This document shows positions 45,339 to 52,555 of a DNA stretch of 52,555 bases, in pieces (position 1 is the stretch's first letter; every line of letters begins with the position of its first letter). The notes under the pieces were generated by a model. The model was not told the origin of the DNA and made no database searches. It saw only the letters and a program-made list of their open reading frames with translations. A program made the translations under genes and the position numbers. This stretch comes from Caulobacter sp. 17J65-9 (GTDB taxonomy: Bacteria > Pseudomonadota > Alphaproteobacteria > Caulobacterales > Caulobacteraceae): assembly GCF_010975005.1 (NCBI RefSeq), contig NZ_JAAIVC010000010.1:1-52555 (forward strand). Direction: 5' to 3'.

Positions 45339-47390
45339 TCAGACGGCGAGGCCCGGATCGCCTTCGAGAACTTCCTGCCGGAGCAGGGGACGTTCCCCCG
45401 CCTTCCACAGCGAGACGCGATGCGCCACGCGATAGCGCAGGGAGCCGCCGTCGTCGGTTTCGCTGCGTTCGAGCGGGATAGGGATGCAGACGAACTCGGT
45501 CTCGAGCTCATCTGGCGACGCGCGCACCGTCGTGTAGCCGTGACCGGCGTGGTCCACGAATTTGAGGTGCGGGGCGAGCTCCGGGTTGCGCGCCGCGCGC
45601 GCCTGGGCGGCGTCCCCGGTTTCCTTGAGCACGAGCGAGGACTTCACGCCGTGCATCAGGGTCATGCCCAGGCTGCACTCCATCGAGCCGTCCGGCTTGT
45701 CGTGGATGTAGAGGGCCCGCAGCGGCCGGTCCTTGGGCATGGTGAGCGCCTGCACCTCGGCCGCGCCCTGGGCCGAGATCGAGCCGGTGATGAACTCGAC
45801 ACCGACGGGATCGAAGGCGCGGGGCGGCAGGGTCTTGCTGGGGTAGCCGGCCCAGAAGGAATGCTTGTCGCCGGCCACGATCGCGAAGCCGGTGATCCCT
45901 TCGTCGCGGATCATATCGAAGATCTCGGCGTGCTCGACGCCGTAGGCCCCGCTCAGCACGCCGTAGCCCGCGCCCTTCGGCCACTGGTCCGAGTACGCGG
46001 CGGGCAGGTTCTGGGGATCGGTGCGCCGGGTCAGCGTGCCGAACGAATGGCCCCAGATCTTCCAGGGCGCCTTCGCGGCGCGCAGGCGCTCCTTGAACCA
46101 GGCCATCTGATCGAGGCCGAGATAGGCTTCGGGCGGCGCCTTCACATGCGGATTGGGAAACTCGAGCTCGCCGACGCGGATGGTGGCGGGGGGAGAGCCG
46201 CCCGCGTAGGCGCTGGCCTGATCCAGGATCTCCAGCATCGCCTCGGGCATGGCCCCGAACTTGATCTGCGGCAGCCCGCTGTAGTCGCCGCCGGGCGACA
46301 TGAATGAGCGGTTGTCGGTCAGGATCATGTCGACGTTCCGGCCGTACCGGAACGCCCGCTTGATCTGCAGCGCGTTGACGGCGGCCAGGTTGTCCGGGTC
46401 CTGCCCGAGGCCGCGCGCGTCCAGCGTCCCGAGCGGCTTGTCGGCCACGGTCGGTGCTTCGAACACGTCCCCGCGACCGGGCTTGCGGACCCGGGCCGGC
46501 TGATACTCGTACCAGGCCTGGCTGGCCGCCACCTTGAGCTTCTGGGCCGAGCGGACCTCGCTGCCCACAGGTTGCTGGCTCTGGAAGGCGCGCCAGCTGA
46601 ATTCGTGGTTGTCCCAGACGGGAACGAACGGCCACTGGGCCCGGGCGTCCTGCAGGTCCGGGTCGGACAGATAGCCGCGATAGGCCGTGCGGTAGTCGTC
46701 CAGATCGGTCGGGATGTGGAAGGCGCCGACCTTCTCGCCGTGCGGATAGCGCACGATGTCGCGCAGGCGCCGGCCCCGCTCCATGCCGCCCGGCCGTTCC
46801 TCGGGATACCAGACCAGTTCGTAGAAGAAGTCGCCCAGGTGCAGGACGAAGCCGAGCTGTTCGTCGCGCGGCTGGCGGGCGTCCTCATACTGCATGCGCC
46901 GGTAGGCGTTCATGGCGCCCTGGGTGACGTCCTGGCAGCTGACGAAGGCGAACTTGACGGGCCGGTCGTCGCCGTCGGCCGGCGCCGTCAGGGTGCGGCC
47001 GACCCGGCTGGTGTTCCCGGCCTCGTCGACGAAGCGATACCAGTACTCCCGCGCGGGCTTCAGCCCGGCCGCGAGGAAGCGACAGGTCCAGTCCGTCGCC
47101 GCGGTGACCGCGACGGCGCCGCGGGCGACCCGATTTCGAAACTGGGGATCGCTGGCGACCTCGACCGTCAACCGGTGCGAGGCGGCGCCGGCGTCCGGGG
47201 CCCGCCTAGTCCACAGGATCACGCTGTCCGGACGGGGGTCGCCCGAGGCGACGCCCTGCGGATAGAGGTCGCGACGTTCGCCGCGCGCGACGACCTTGGC
47301 CTGGGCGGAGCTCCCCCCGAACGCCAGCGCCGCGCCCAGCGCGGCGGCCTGGGCGGCGAAAGCTCGCCGCGACAGCCCAGTCTTGTCCAT
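45339..47390 (-). CDS. phoD: PhoD-type alkaline phosphatase, Tat-exported
   Basis: 683 aa from ATG 47390. The frame continues 25 codons upstream without a signal function, so this start fits the Tat signal LSRRAFAAQAAALGAALAFGGSSAQA. An N-terminal PhoD-N domain (GVASGDPRPDSVILWTRRAP) precedes the metallophosphatase core: FAFVSCQDVTQG (Cys ligand), LHLGDFFYELV, PFVPVWDNHEFSW, MILTDNRSFM and AGDKHSFWAGYPS. These bind iron and calcium in PhoD enzymes. It should hydrolyse phosphate mono- or diesters in the periplasm or outside the cell. The length exceeds the usual 550-600 aa because of insertions such as the YPEERPGGMERGRRLRDIVRYP loop. Confidence 0.92.
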   Translation of the reverse strand: MDKTGLSRRAFAAQAAALGAALAFGGSSAQAKVVARGERRDLYPQGVASGDPRPDSVILWTRRAPDAGAASHRLTVEVASDPQFRNRVARGAVAVTAATDWTCRFLAAGLKPAREYWYRFVDEAGNTSRVGRTLTAPADGDDRPVKFAFVSCQDVTQGAMNAYRRMQYEDARQPRDEQLGFVLHLGDFFYELVWYPEERPGGMERGRRLRDIVRYPHGEKVGAFHIPTDLDDYRTAYRGYLSDPDLQDARAQWPFVPVWDNHEFSWRAFQSQQPVGSEVRSAQKLKVAASQAWYEYQPARVRKPGRGDVFEAPTVADKPLGTLDARGLGQDPDNLAAVNALQIKRAFRYGRNVDMILTDNRSFMSPGGDYSGLPQIKFGAMPEAMLEILDQASAYAGGSPPATIRVGELEFPNPHVKAPPEAYLGLDQMAWFKERLRAAKAPWKIWGHSFGTLTRRTDPQNLPAAYSDQWPKGAGYGVLSGAYGVEHAEIFDMIRDEGITGFAIVAGDKHSFWAGYPSKTLPPRAFDPVGVEFITGSISAQGAAEVQALTMPKDRPLRALYIHDKPDGSMECSLGMTLMHGVKSSLVLKETGDAAQARAARNPELAPHLKFVDHAGHGYTTVRASPDELETEFVCIPIPLERSETDDGGSLRYRVAHRVSLWKAGERPLLRQEVLEGDPGLAV

Positions 47391-47595
47391 GGTCGCCCCG
47401 CCCGAAACGCCGCTTCCTGCCGAGCGGTCGCGCCATCGTTCCCGATTTTCGTCCCCGGGCCGCAAGTTAACTTTCGTACAGGCGGGGGCGGTCTGAAAGG
47501 CGCGGGTTTACGCGCGCGACAGGGGGCGCGGTCGCATCCGGCTTCGAAGGTGAGCGGGGCGTCTGATGCTGCGAAGCGCTATGCGCGAAGCAGTA

Positions 47596-47685
<90 letters not shown>

Positions 47686-47861
47686 GCGGGCGTCAGCCTC
47701 TTGGGGCGAGCGAGGGCGGATACCTACTCATACGGACTCGGTTGCGCAAGAGCGTCTGAGCATGTGCGGCGCGCAATCTTACCTTCGCGTACCGGCGGTC
47801 TTTACCGGCGCTGCTCGGAGGCGTAATAACTCACGGGTCATTTATAGCCGGAGCAACGGCG

Positions 47862-48506
47862 GTGAGCGTGGCGGACGGGCCGAAATGGCGTCGGCGCAAG
47901 GAGGCGCGGCCGGGCGAGATCGTGGCCGCCGCCTTCGCCGTCTTCGCTGAGAAAGGCTTCGCCGCCGCCCGGCTGGACGAGATCGCCGCCCGGGCCGGGG
48001 TCAGCAAGGGCGCGCTCTACCTCTACTTCGAAACCAAGGAAGAGCTGTTCCACGCCGTCGTGCGCGACGCGGTGGCGCCCAACGTCGCCCAGGTGCGCGC
48101 CGCGGCCGAGGCCTTCGAGGGCCCGTTCGCCCAGTTGGTCCGCGCCCTGCTGCCGATGATGGCCGCCCGGATCGTCGAATCGGGCGCGGGCAAGGTGGTG
48201 AAGATGGTGATCGGCGAGAGCCGCAACTTCCCGGCCCTGGCCCAGCACTGGCATGACGAGGTGGTCGCGCCGACGCTCGGCGTGCTGAGCGGCCTGATCG
48301 AACGGGCCCAGGCGCGCGGCGAGGTGCGCCCGGGCGACCCGCGGGTGCACGCCTTCTCCCTGGTCGGGCCGCTGATGCTGGGCGTGCTGTGGCGCGAGGT
48401 CCTGGAGCCGGTCGGCGGCGCGCCGGTCGACCTGCAGGCCCTGGCGGCCCAGCACGTGGAGACGGTGCTGGGCGGACTGCTCGCGCGCGAGGGGGGGGCG
48501 GCATGA
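47862..48506 (+). CDS. TetR family regulator of the efflux operon
   Basis: 214 aa from GTG 47862, with GGAG nine bases upstream (GTG 47868 is an alternative). The helix-turn-helix region is [48 protein letters not shown]. The C-terminal domain (TetR_C_33 or AefR-like) has [24 protein letters not shown]. It is first in an operon with an HlyD-type adaptor, ABC ATPase and permease, each overlapping the next by 4 nt. Autoregulation is likely. The 176-bp region before it shows a direct repeat ACCGGCG-N6-ACCGGCG but no clear palindrome. Confidence 0.92.
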   Translation: MSVADGPKWRRRKEARPGEIVAAAFAVFAEKGFAAARLDEIAARAGVSKGALYLYFETKEELFHAVVRDAVAPNVAQVRAAAEAFEGPFAQLVRALLPMMAARIVESGAGKVVKMVIGESRNFPALAQHWHDEVVAPTLGVLSGLIERAQARGEVRPGDPRVHAFSLVGPLMLGVLWREVLEPVGGAPVDLQALAAQHVETVLGGLLAREGGAA

Positions 48507-49486
48507 AGAAGATGAAGCGCGTGATCGCCGTCCTGGTCCTGCTGGGCGCGATCGGGTTCGGCGCCTGGGTCTGGTGGCCGCGCGAGGGCGGGCGCTACCT
48601 GTCGGGCTGGGTGGAGGGCGACACCCTGTTCCTGTCGGCGGCGACGTCGGGGGCGGTGGCGCGGCTGGACGTGCGCCGCGGCCAGCGGGTGGAGGCCGGC
48701 GCGCCGGTGTTCCTGGTCGACCCGCAGCCCCTGGCCGCCGAACGCGCCAGCGCCGAGGCGGCGCTCAAGGCCGCGGCCTCGGAGGCCGAGGACGCCCTGA
48801 AGGGCCAGCGGCCGCAGGAGCTGGCGGTGATCGAGGCCCAGCGGGCCGCCGCCCGCGCCACCTTCCGCCAGGCCGAGGCCGACTATCAGCGCGCTGTCGC
48901 CCTGGCCAAGACCGGGTTCCTGGCCAAGGCCGGGCTGGACCAGGCCACGGCGACCTACCAGACCGCCCAGGCCCAGCTGCGCGAAACCGAAAAGCGGCTC
49001 GACGTCGCCGAGCTGGGCGCGCGCGAGGACCTGATCAAGGCCGCCCAGGCCCGCACGGCCCAGGCCGCGGGCACGCTGGACGAGACCGAAGCTCGCCTGC
49101 GCCAGCTGGCCCCGGTCGCGCCGGCGACGGGTCGGATCGAGGACACCTTCTTCCAGCCGGGAGAGTGGGTGCCCGCCAACCAGCCGGTGGTGTCGCTGAT
49201 CCCCGACGATCAGGTGAAGCTGCGCTTCTTCGTGCCGGAGGGCGAGATCGCCGCCTACCGGTACGGCCGCGAGGTGGCCTTCTCCTGCGACGGCTGCGCC
49301 AAGGGGCTGAAGGCGACCATCAACTATGTCAGCCCGCGGCCTGAGTTCACGCCGCCGGTGATCTACAGCCGCGAGACCCGCGACCGGCTGGTGTTCCTGG
49401 TCGAGGCGCGGCCGACCAACCCGCGCGCGCTGACCGTCGGCCAGCCGGTCGACGTCACGCCCCTTCCGAAGGCGCCGGGCAGGTGA
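48503..49486 (+). CDS. HlyD/AcrA-family periplasmic adaptor of an ABC efflux system
   Basis: 327 aa, ATG in the TetR stop codon (ATGA). One N-terminal membrane anchor ([20 protein letters not shown]) precedes a lipoyl/barrel-sandwich region ([40 protein letters not shown]). Two long coiled-coil helices run about 75-190 (Ala/Gln/Glu-rich), followed by the returning barrel strand [29 protein letters not shown]. The C-terminal beta-barrel contains a CDGC pair. It belongs with YbhG/YhiI-type adaptors that link an ABC exporter to an outer-membrane channel. No outer-membrane channel gene follows. Confidence 0.92.
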   Translation: MKKMKRVIAVLVLLGAIGFGAWVWWPREGGRYLSGWVEGDTLFLSAATSGAVARLDVRRGQRVEAGAPVFLVDPQPLAAERASAEAALKAAASEAEDALKGQRPQELAVIEAQRAAARATFRQAEADYQRAVALAKTGFLAKAGLDQATATYQTAQAQLRETEKRLDVAELGAREDLIKAAQARTAQAAGTLDETEARLRQLAPVAPATGRIEDTFFQPGEWVPANQPVVSLIPDDQVKLRFFVPEGEIAAYRYGREVAFSCDGCAKGLKATINYVSPRPEFTPPVIYSRETRDRLVFLVEARPTNPRALTVGQPVDVTPLPKAPGR

Positions 49487-50397
49487 CCTGGGCGGTCGAG
49501 GTCGAGGGGCTGAACAAGAGCTTCGGCGACAAGCACGTGGTCAAGGACGTGTCGATCCGGGTGGAGGAGGGGCGGATCACCGGCTTCCTCGGCCCCAACG
49601 GCTCGGGCAAGACCACGACCCTGCGCATGCTCTGCGGCCTGCTCACGCCCGACAGCGGGCGGGGCTGCGCGCTGGGCCTCGACATCGTCAAGGACGCCCG
49701 CGAGATCAAGCGGCGCACCGGCTACATGACCCAGCGGTTCTCGCTCTACGAGGACCTGACCGTGCAGGAGAACCTGGACTTCATGGCCCAGGTGCACGAG
49801 CTGGACCACCGCCGCGAGCGGGTGGACGCGGCGCTGGAGCGGCTGGGCCTGACCGACCGGCGCCGCCAGCTGGCAGGCACCCTGTCCGGCGGCTGGAAGC
49901 AGCGCCTGGCCCTGTCGGCCGCCACCCTGCACGAACCCAAGCTGCTGCTGCTGGACGAGCCCACCGCCGGGGTCGATCCCAAGGCCCGGCGCGCCTTCTG
50001 GGACGAGATCCACGCCCTGGCCGCCAAGGGCCTGACCGTCATGGTCTCGACCCACTACATGGACGAGGCCGAGCGCTGCCACGACATCGCCTACATCGCC
50101 TACGGCCGGCTGATCGCGCGCGGCACGGCCGAAGAGGTGATCGCCGGTTCCGGCCTGGTCACCTTCCGGGCCGAGGGGCCGGACGCCGACCGGCTGGCGG
50201 CTGAGCTGCGGGCCCGGCCGGGCGTCGAATCCGCCGCCGCCTTCGGCCTGGCGCTCCACGTCAGCGGCACCGACCGCGCCGCCCTGGAGGCGGCGATCGC
50301 GCCCTGGCGGCATGAGCCGTGGCGCTGGGAACAGGTCGAGCCGACGCTGGAGGACGTCTTCATCCACCTGATGGGCAAGGCGGAGGCGGAGGAATGA
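49483..50397 (+). CDS. ABC transporter ATP-binding protein
   Basis: 304 aa from GTG 49483, overlapping the adaptor stop codon (GTGA). Walker A GPNGSGKT at 37-44, Q-loop YMTQRFSLYEDLTV, signature LSGGWKQR at 134-141, Walker B LLLLDEP at 154-160, and the H-loop in VMVSTHYMDEAERC. A C-terminal extension (about 215-304) is typical of drug-export ATPases of the YbhF/CcmA type. It has a single nucleotide-binding domain, so it must work as a dimer. With the permease it should export a hydrophobic compound, probably a drug or lipid. Confidence 0.93.
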   Translation: MTWAVEVEGLNKSFGDKHVVKDVSIRVEEGRITGFLGPNGSGKTTTLRMLCGLLTPDSGRGCALGLDIVKDAREIKRRTGYMTQRFSLYEDLTVQENLDFMAQVHELDHRRERVDAALERLGLTDRRRQLAGTLSGGWKQRLALSAATLHEPKLLLLDEPTAGVDPKARRAFWDEIHALAAKGLTVMVSTHYMDEAERCHDIAYIAYGRLIARGTAEEVIAGSGLVTFRAEGPDADRLAAELRARPGVESAAAFGLALHVSGTDRAALEAAIAPWRHEPWRWEQVEPTLEDVFIHLMGKAEAEE

Positions 50398-51530
50398 GCT
50401 TCGACTTCTCCTTCCAGCGGGTCGCCGCGGTGCTGCGCAAGGAGTTCCTGCAGCTGACCCGCGACCGGCTGACCTACGCCATGATGCTGGTCATGCCGAT
50501 CGTGCAGCTCCTGCTGTTCGGCTACGCCATCAACAGCGATCCGCGGAACCTGCCCACCGCCGTGCTGGTGCAGGACCAGGGGACCTACGCCCGCTCCGTC
50601 CTGGCCGCCCTGGAGAACAGCGACTACTTCCGCATCGTCGAGACCGCGCGCACCACAGGCGAGCTGGACCAAGCGATCGAGCGTGGCCGCGTGCTGTTCG
50701 CCGTCACCATTCCCCCGGACTTCACCCGCCGCGTGGTGCGCGGGGACCAGGCCCAGATCCTGATCGAGGCCGACGCCTCGGACCCGACCGCCACCGGCGG
50801 CGCGGTCGCGGCGGCCGCGGGCCTGCCGGCCGAGGCCCTGCGCCACGACCTGAAGGGCGCGACCGCCTTCCGCGCCGGCGGGCCCGCCCCGTTCGAGGTG
50901 GTGGTCCAGCGCCGCTACAATCCGGAGATCATCACCGCCTTCAACATCGTGCCGGGCCTCCTGGGCGTGATCCTGTCCATGACCCTGGTGATGATGACGG
51001 CGCTGGGCGTCACCCGCGAACAAGAGCGGGGCACCATGGAGGCCCTGCTGGCCACCCCGGTCGAGCCGCTGGAGGTGATGATCGGCAAGCTGGCGCCCTA
51101 CGTGCTGATCGGCCTGACCCAGACGGTGGTGTTCCTGACCCTGGCGCGGGCCCTGTTCGACGTGCCGATGGCCGGCGGCTGGGCGGCGCTGGGGCTGGGC
51201 GTGCTGCTGTTCATCGTCGGCAGCCTGGCGCTGGGCTTCCTGATCTCCACCGTCGCGCGCACCCAGCTGCAGGCCATGCAGATGTCGGTGTTCTACATCC
51301 TGCCCTCGATCCTGCTGTCGGGCTTCATGTTCCCGTTCTACGGCATGCCCAAATGGGCCCAGGCGCTGGGCACGGTGATCCCGGTCACGCACTTCCTGCG
51401 GGTGGTGCGCGGGGCCCTGCTGAAGGGCCTCGGCCTAGCCGAACTCTGGCCCAGCCTGACGGCGCTGGTGGTGTTCGTGGTGGTCGTCTCCGCCCTCGCC
51501 ATGGCCCGCTACCGGACCACCCTCGACTGA
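50394..51530 (+). CDS. ABC-2 type transporter permease
   Basis: 378 aa, ATG in the ATPase stop codon (ATGA). First membrane segment LTYAMMLVMPIVQLLLFGYAIN; then a large extracytoplasmic domain (about 45-175) with PTAVLVQDQGTYARSVLAALE; then five more segments including GVILSMTLVMMTALGVTREQERGTMEALLATPVEPLEVMIGKL and LLSGFMFPFYGMPKWAQALGTVIPVTHFLRVVRG. This is the YbhS/YhhJ fold. Related operons usually have two permease genes. Only one is present here and the next gene is unrelated, so a homodimer is expected. Confidence 0.93.
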   Translation: MSFDFSFQRVAAVLRKEFLQLTRDRLTYAMMLVMPIVQLLLFGYAINSDPRNLPTAVLVQDQGTYARSVLAALENSDYFRIVETARTTGELDQAIERGRVLFAVTIPPDFTRRVVRGDQAQILIEADASDPTATGGAVAAAAGLPAEALRHDLKGATAFRAGGPAPFEVVVQRRYNPEIITAFNIVPGLLGVILSMTLVMMTALGVTREQERGTMEALLATPVEPLEVMIGKLAPYVLIGLTQTVVFLTLARALFDVPMAGGWAALGLGVLLFIVGSLALGFLISTVARTQLQAMQMSVFYILPSILLSGFMFPFYGMPKWAQALGTVIPVTHFLRVVRGALLKGLGLAELWPSLTALVVFVVVVSALAMARYRTTLD

Positions 51531-51731
51531 CGCGCGACACGGCGCCGCTTTTCCCCGCGCATGTTGCACGCGCGCCGCAGCCGCCGGTTTCTGTCGCGAG
51601 GGAAGGAACCCTAGCAATACGAGGCATGTTTCCGCTCCCGACCTGACCAAGGTGTGTTCGTCGGGTTGGCGTCGCGTCGCGGGAGAGCCTGCGGGCGTGA
51701 CAGCAGAGGGCAAAGAGAGAGGGCTCTGAAT
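51531..51731 (+). promoter_or_regulatory. Upstream region of the OmpA-like gene
   Basis: 201 bp without a gene. It holds no clear terminator for the efflux operon. A weak EcfG-like match (GGAAC-N17-TGTT near 51606) is imperfect. The long A/G-rich leader before the ATG (about 51703-51722) suggests a structured 5'UTR, as is usual for outer-membrane protein mRNAs. Confidence 0.3.
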
Positions 51732-52555
51732 ATGAAACTCAAATTGCTGGCGGGAGCCGCTCTCGCCGCCTTCGGCGTGGCGACGGCCGCCTCGGCCGAA
51801 CCCGACGGTTGGTATGGCGCGCTCGACGTCGGCTACCATCAGCCCGACGGCATCGACGCCGACTCCTCGGGCCTCACGCAGGACGACCTGCCGTACCGCT
51901 GGAGCTTCGGCGCGGACTCCGATTGGACCGCGTTCGGCCGCCTCGGCTACCGCTTCAATCCCGCCTGGCGGACCGAGTTCGAAATCGGCTACCGCCCGGG
52001 CGACGTCGACTCCGTCACCGGCGGTCCGGGCATTCCGGAAGCGCTGTGCTCGGACGCTCACGTCGCGGACCCGAGCATCTGTCCGTCGCCGAGTGGGGAC
52101 CTGAACTCTTGGACGTTCATGGCCAACCTCATCTACGACTTCATGCCGGATTCGCGCTTCCGCCCGTTCATCGGCGCGGGTATCGGCGTGAACCAGGTCT
52201 CGGTGAAGACCCGCGGCGTGATGTCGACCTCGCCGGACGGCATCGTTCCTGATCCGGGCCCGGCCGTCGTCAACATCGACGACGACGACACCACCTTCGC
52301 CTGGCAGGGCCTGATCGGCTTCGCCTACGCGTGGACCGACCGGCTGAACCTGGACGTGACCTATCGCTGGCTGGGCGGCAACGACGTCGACTTCGACAGC
52401 GCCGTGTCGCCGGACGAGTTCCTGCCGTTCGCGCCGGGCACCTTCTCGGGCAACTACGAGGACCAGTCGATCACGATCGGTCTGCGTTACGCCTTCGCCC
52501 CGCCGCCGCCGCCGCCGCCGCCTCCGCCGCCGCCGCCGCCTCCGCCCCCGACGTC
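51732..52555 (+). CDS. OmpA-like outer-membrane beta-barrel protein, cut by the window end
   Basis: At least 274 codons with no stop. Signal peptide 1-22 (KLLAGAALAAFGVATAASA). The barrel starts DGWYGALDVGYH and shows alternating strands (WTAFGRLGYRFNPAWRTEFEIGYRPG, FMANLIYDFM, FRPFIGAGIGVNQVSVKT, FAWQGLIGFAYAWTDRLNLDVTYRWLGGND, ITIGLRYAFA). Two Cys in the ALCSD...SICPSP loop could form a surface disulphide. A run of prolines follows directly, which in Caulobacter-type proteins links the barrel to a C-terminal OmpA peptidoglycan-binding domain that would lie beyond the window. It is probably an abundant outer-membrane protein with its own promoter. Confidence 0.85.
   Translation, partial: MKLKLLAGAALAAFGVATAASAEPDGWYGALDVGYHQPDGIDADSSGLTQDDLPYRWSFGADSDWTAFGRLGYRFNPAWRTEFEIGYRPGDVDSVTGGPGIPEALCSDAHVADPSICPSPSGDLNSWTFMANLIYDFMPDSRFRPFIGAGIGVNQVSVKTRGVMSTSPDGIVPDPGPAVVNIDDDDTTFAWQGLIGFAYAWTDRLNLDVTYRWLGGNDVDFDSAVSPDEFLPFAPGTFSGNYEDQSITIGLRYAFAPPPPPPPPPPPPPPPPPT

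Noticed and set aside
51606-51631. GGAAC-N17-TGTT upstream of the OmpA-like gene
   Set aside because: One mismatch in the four-base -10 element. Too weak to call among GC-rich sequence.
52502-52551. CCG-rich simple repeat at the right edge
   Set aside because: It is the in-frame proline linker of the OmpA-like protein, not an independent repeat element.

Overview
The window looks like chromosomal DNA of an alphaproteobacterium of the Caulobacterales (Caulobacter/Phenylobacterium type). The evidence is its very high GC content, strong GC3 coding bias, frequent ATGA/GTGA start-stop overlaps, EcfG-type (general stress sigma factor) promoter motifs, a TonB-dependent receptor paired with a spinster-like MFS permease, and an OmpA-type protein with a long proline linker at the right edge. 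I see no prophage, IS transposase, plasmid function or CRISPR array. The genus assignment is inference.

Left part (1-13.4 kb): the 3' part of a group 4 glycosyltransferase; a diverged EF-G paralogue; small membrane proteins with a winged-helix regulator (minus strand); then a three-gene phosphorelay operon. Its first gene is a 1935-aa soluble hybrid histidine kinase with nine near-identical 92-residue HAMP repeats (nine 276-bp tandem DNA repeats). A perfect EcfG-type promoter (GGAAC-N16-CGTT) lies upstream. A second hybrid kinase and a single-domain response regulator follow.

Middle part (13.5-34.2 kb): a complete branched-chain 2-oxoacid dehydrogenase cluster (E1alpha, E1beta, E2 with two lipoyl domains, E3); a DUF3309 micro-protein behind a second EcfG-type promoter; a metallophosphoesterase/nucleotidyltransferase pair; DUF4153 membrane protein; VOC protein; Lrp regulator; SpoU methyltransferase; and a probable 5-oxoproline cluster (fused HyuA-HyuB oxoprolinase, an SDR, then DUF969-DUF979-DUF2891). 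LemA, an M48 protease and a small exported protein follow. Three different fold-back (inverted-repeat) elements sit directly after genes at 17.5, 19.1 and 28.4 kb.

Right part (34.2-52.6 kb): a secreted alpha/beta hydrolase fused to an FKBP-type prolyl isomerase; a small exported protein; and a tight operon of TonB receptor, MFS permease, exported carboxylesterase, acyl-CoA ligase and TetR regulator, followed by an MFE-2-like SDR. The same spaced palindrome (ATTCAC-N10-GTGAAT and a one-mismatch copy) lies in front of both the receptor and the SDR, so I read the six genes as one TetR-controlled system for taking up and degrading an ester. Then come a Tat-exported PhoD-type phosphatase, tRNA-Ser(CGA), a TetR-HlyD-ABC-permease efflux operon, and the 5' part of an OmpA-like outer-membrane protein.
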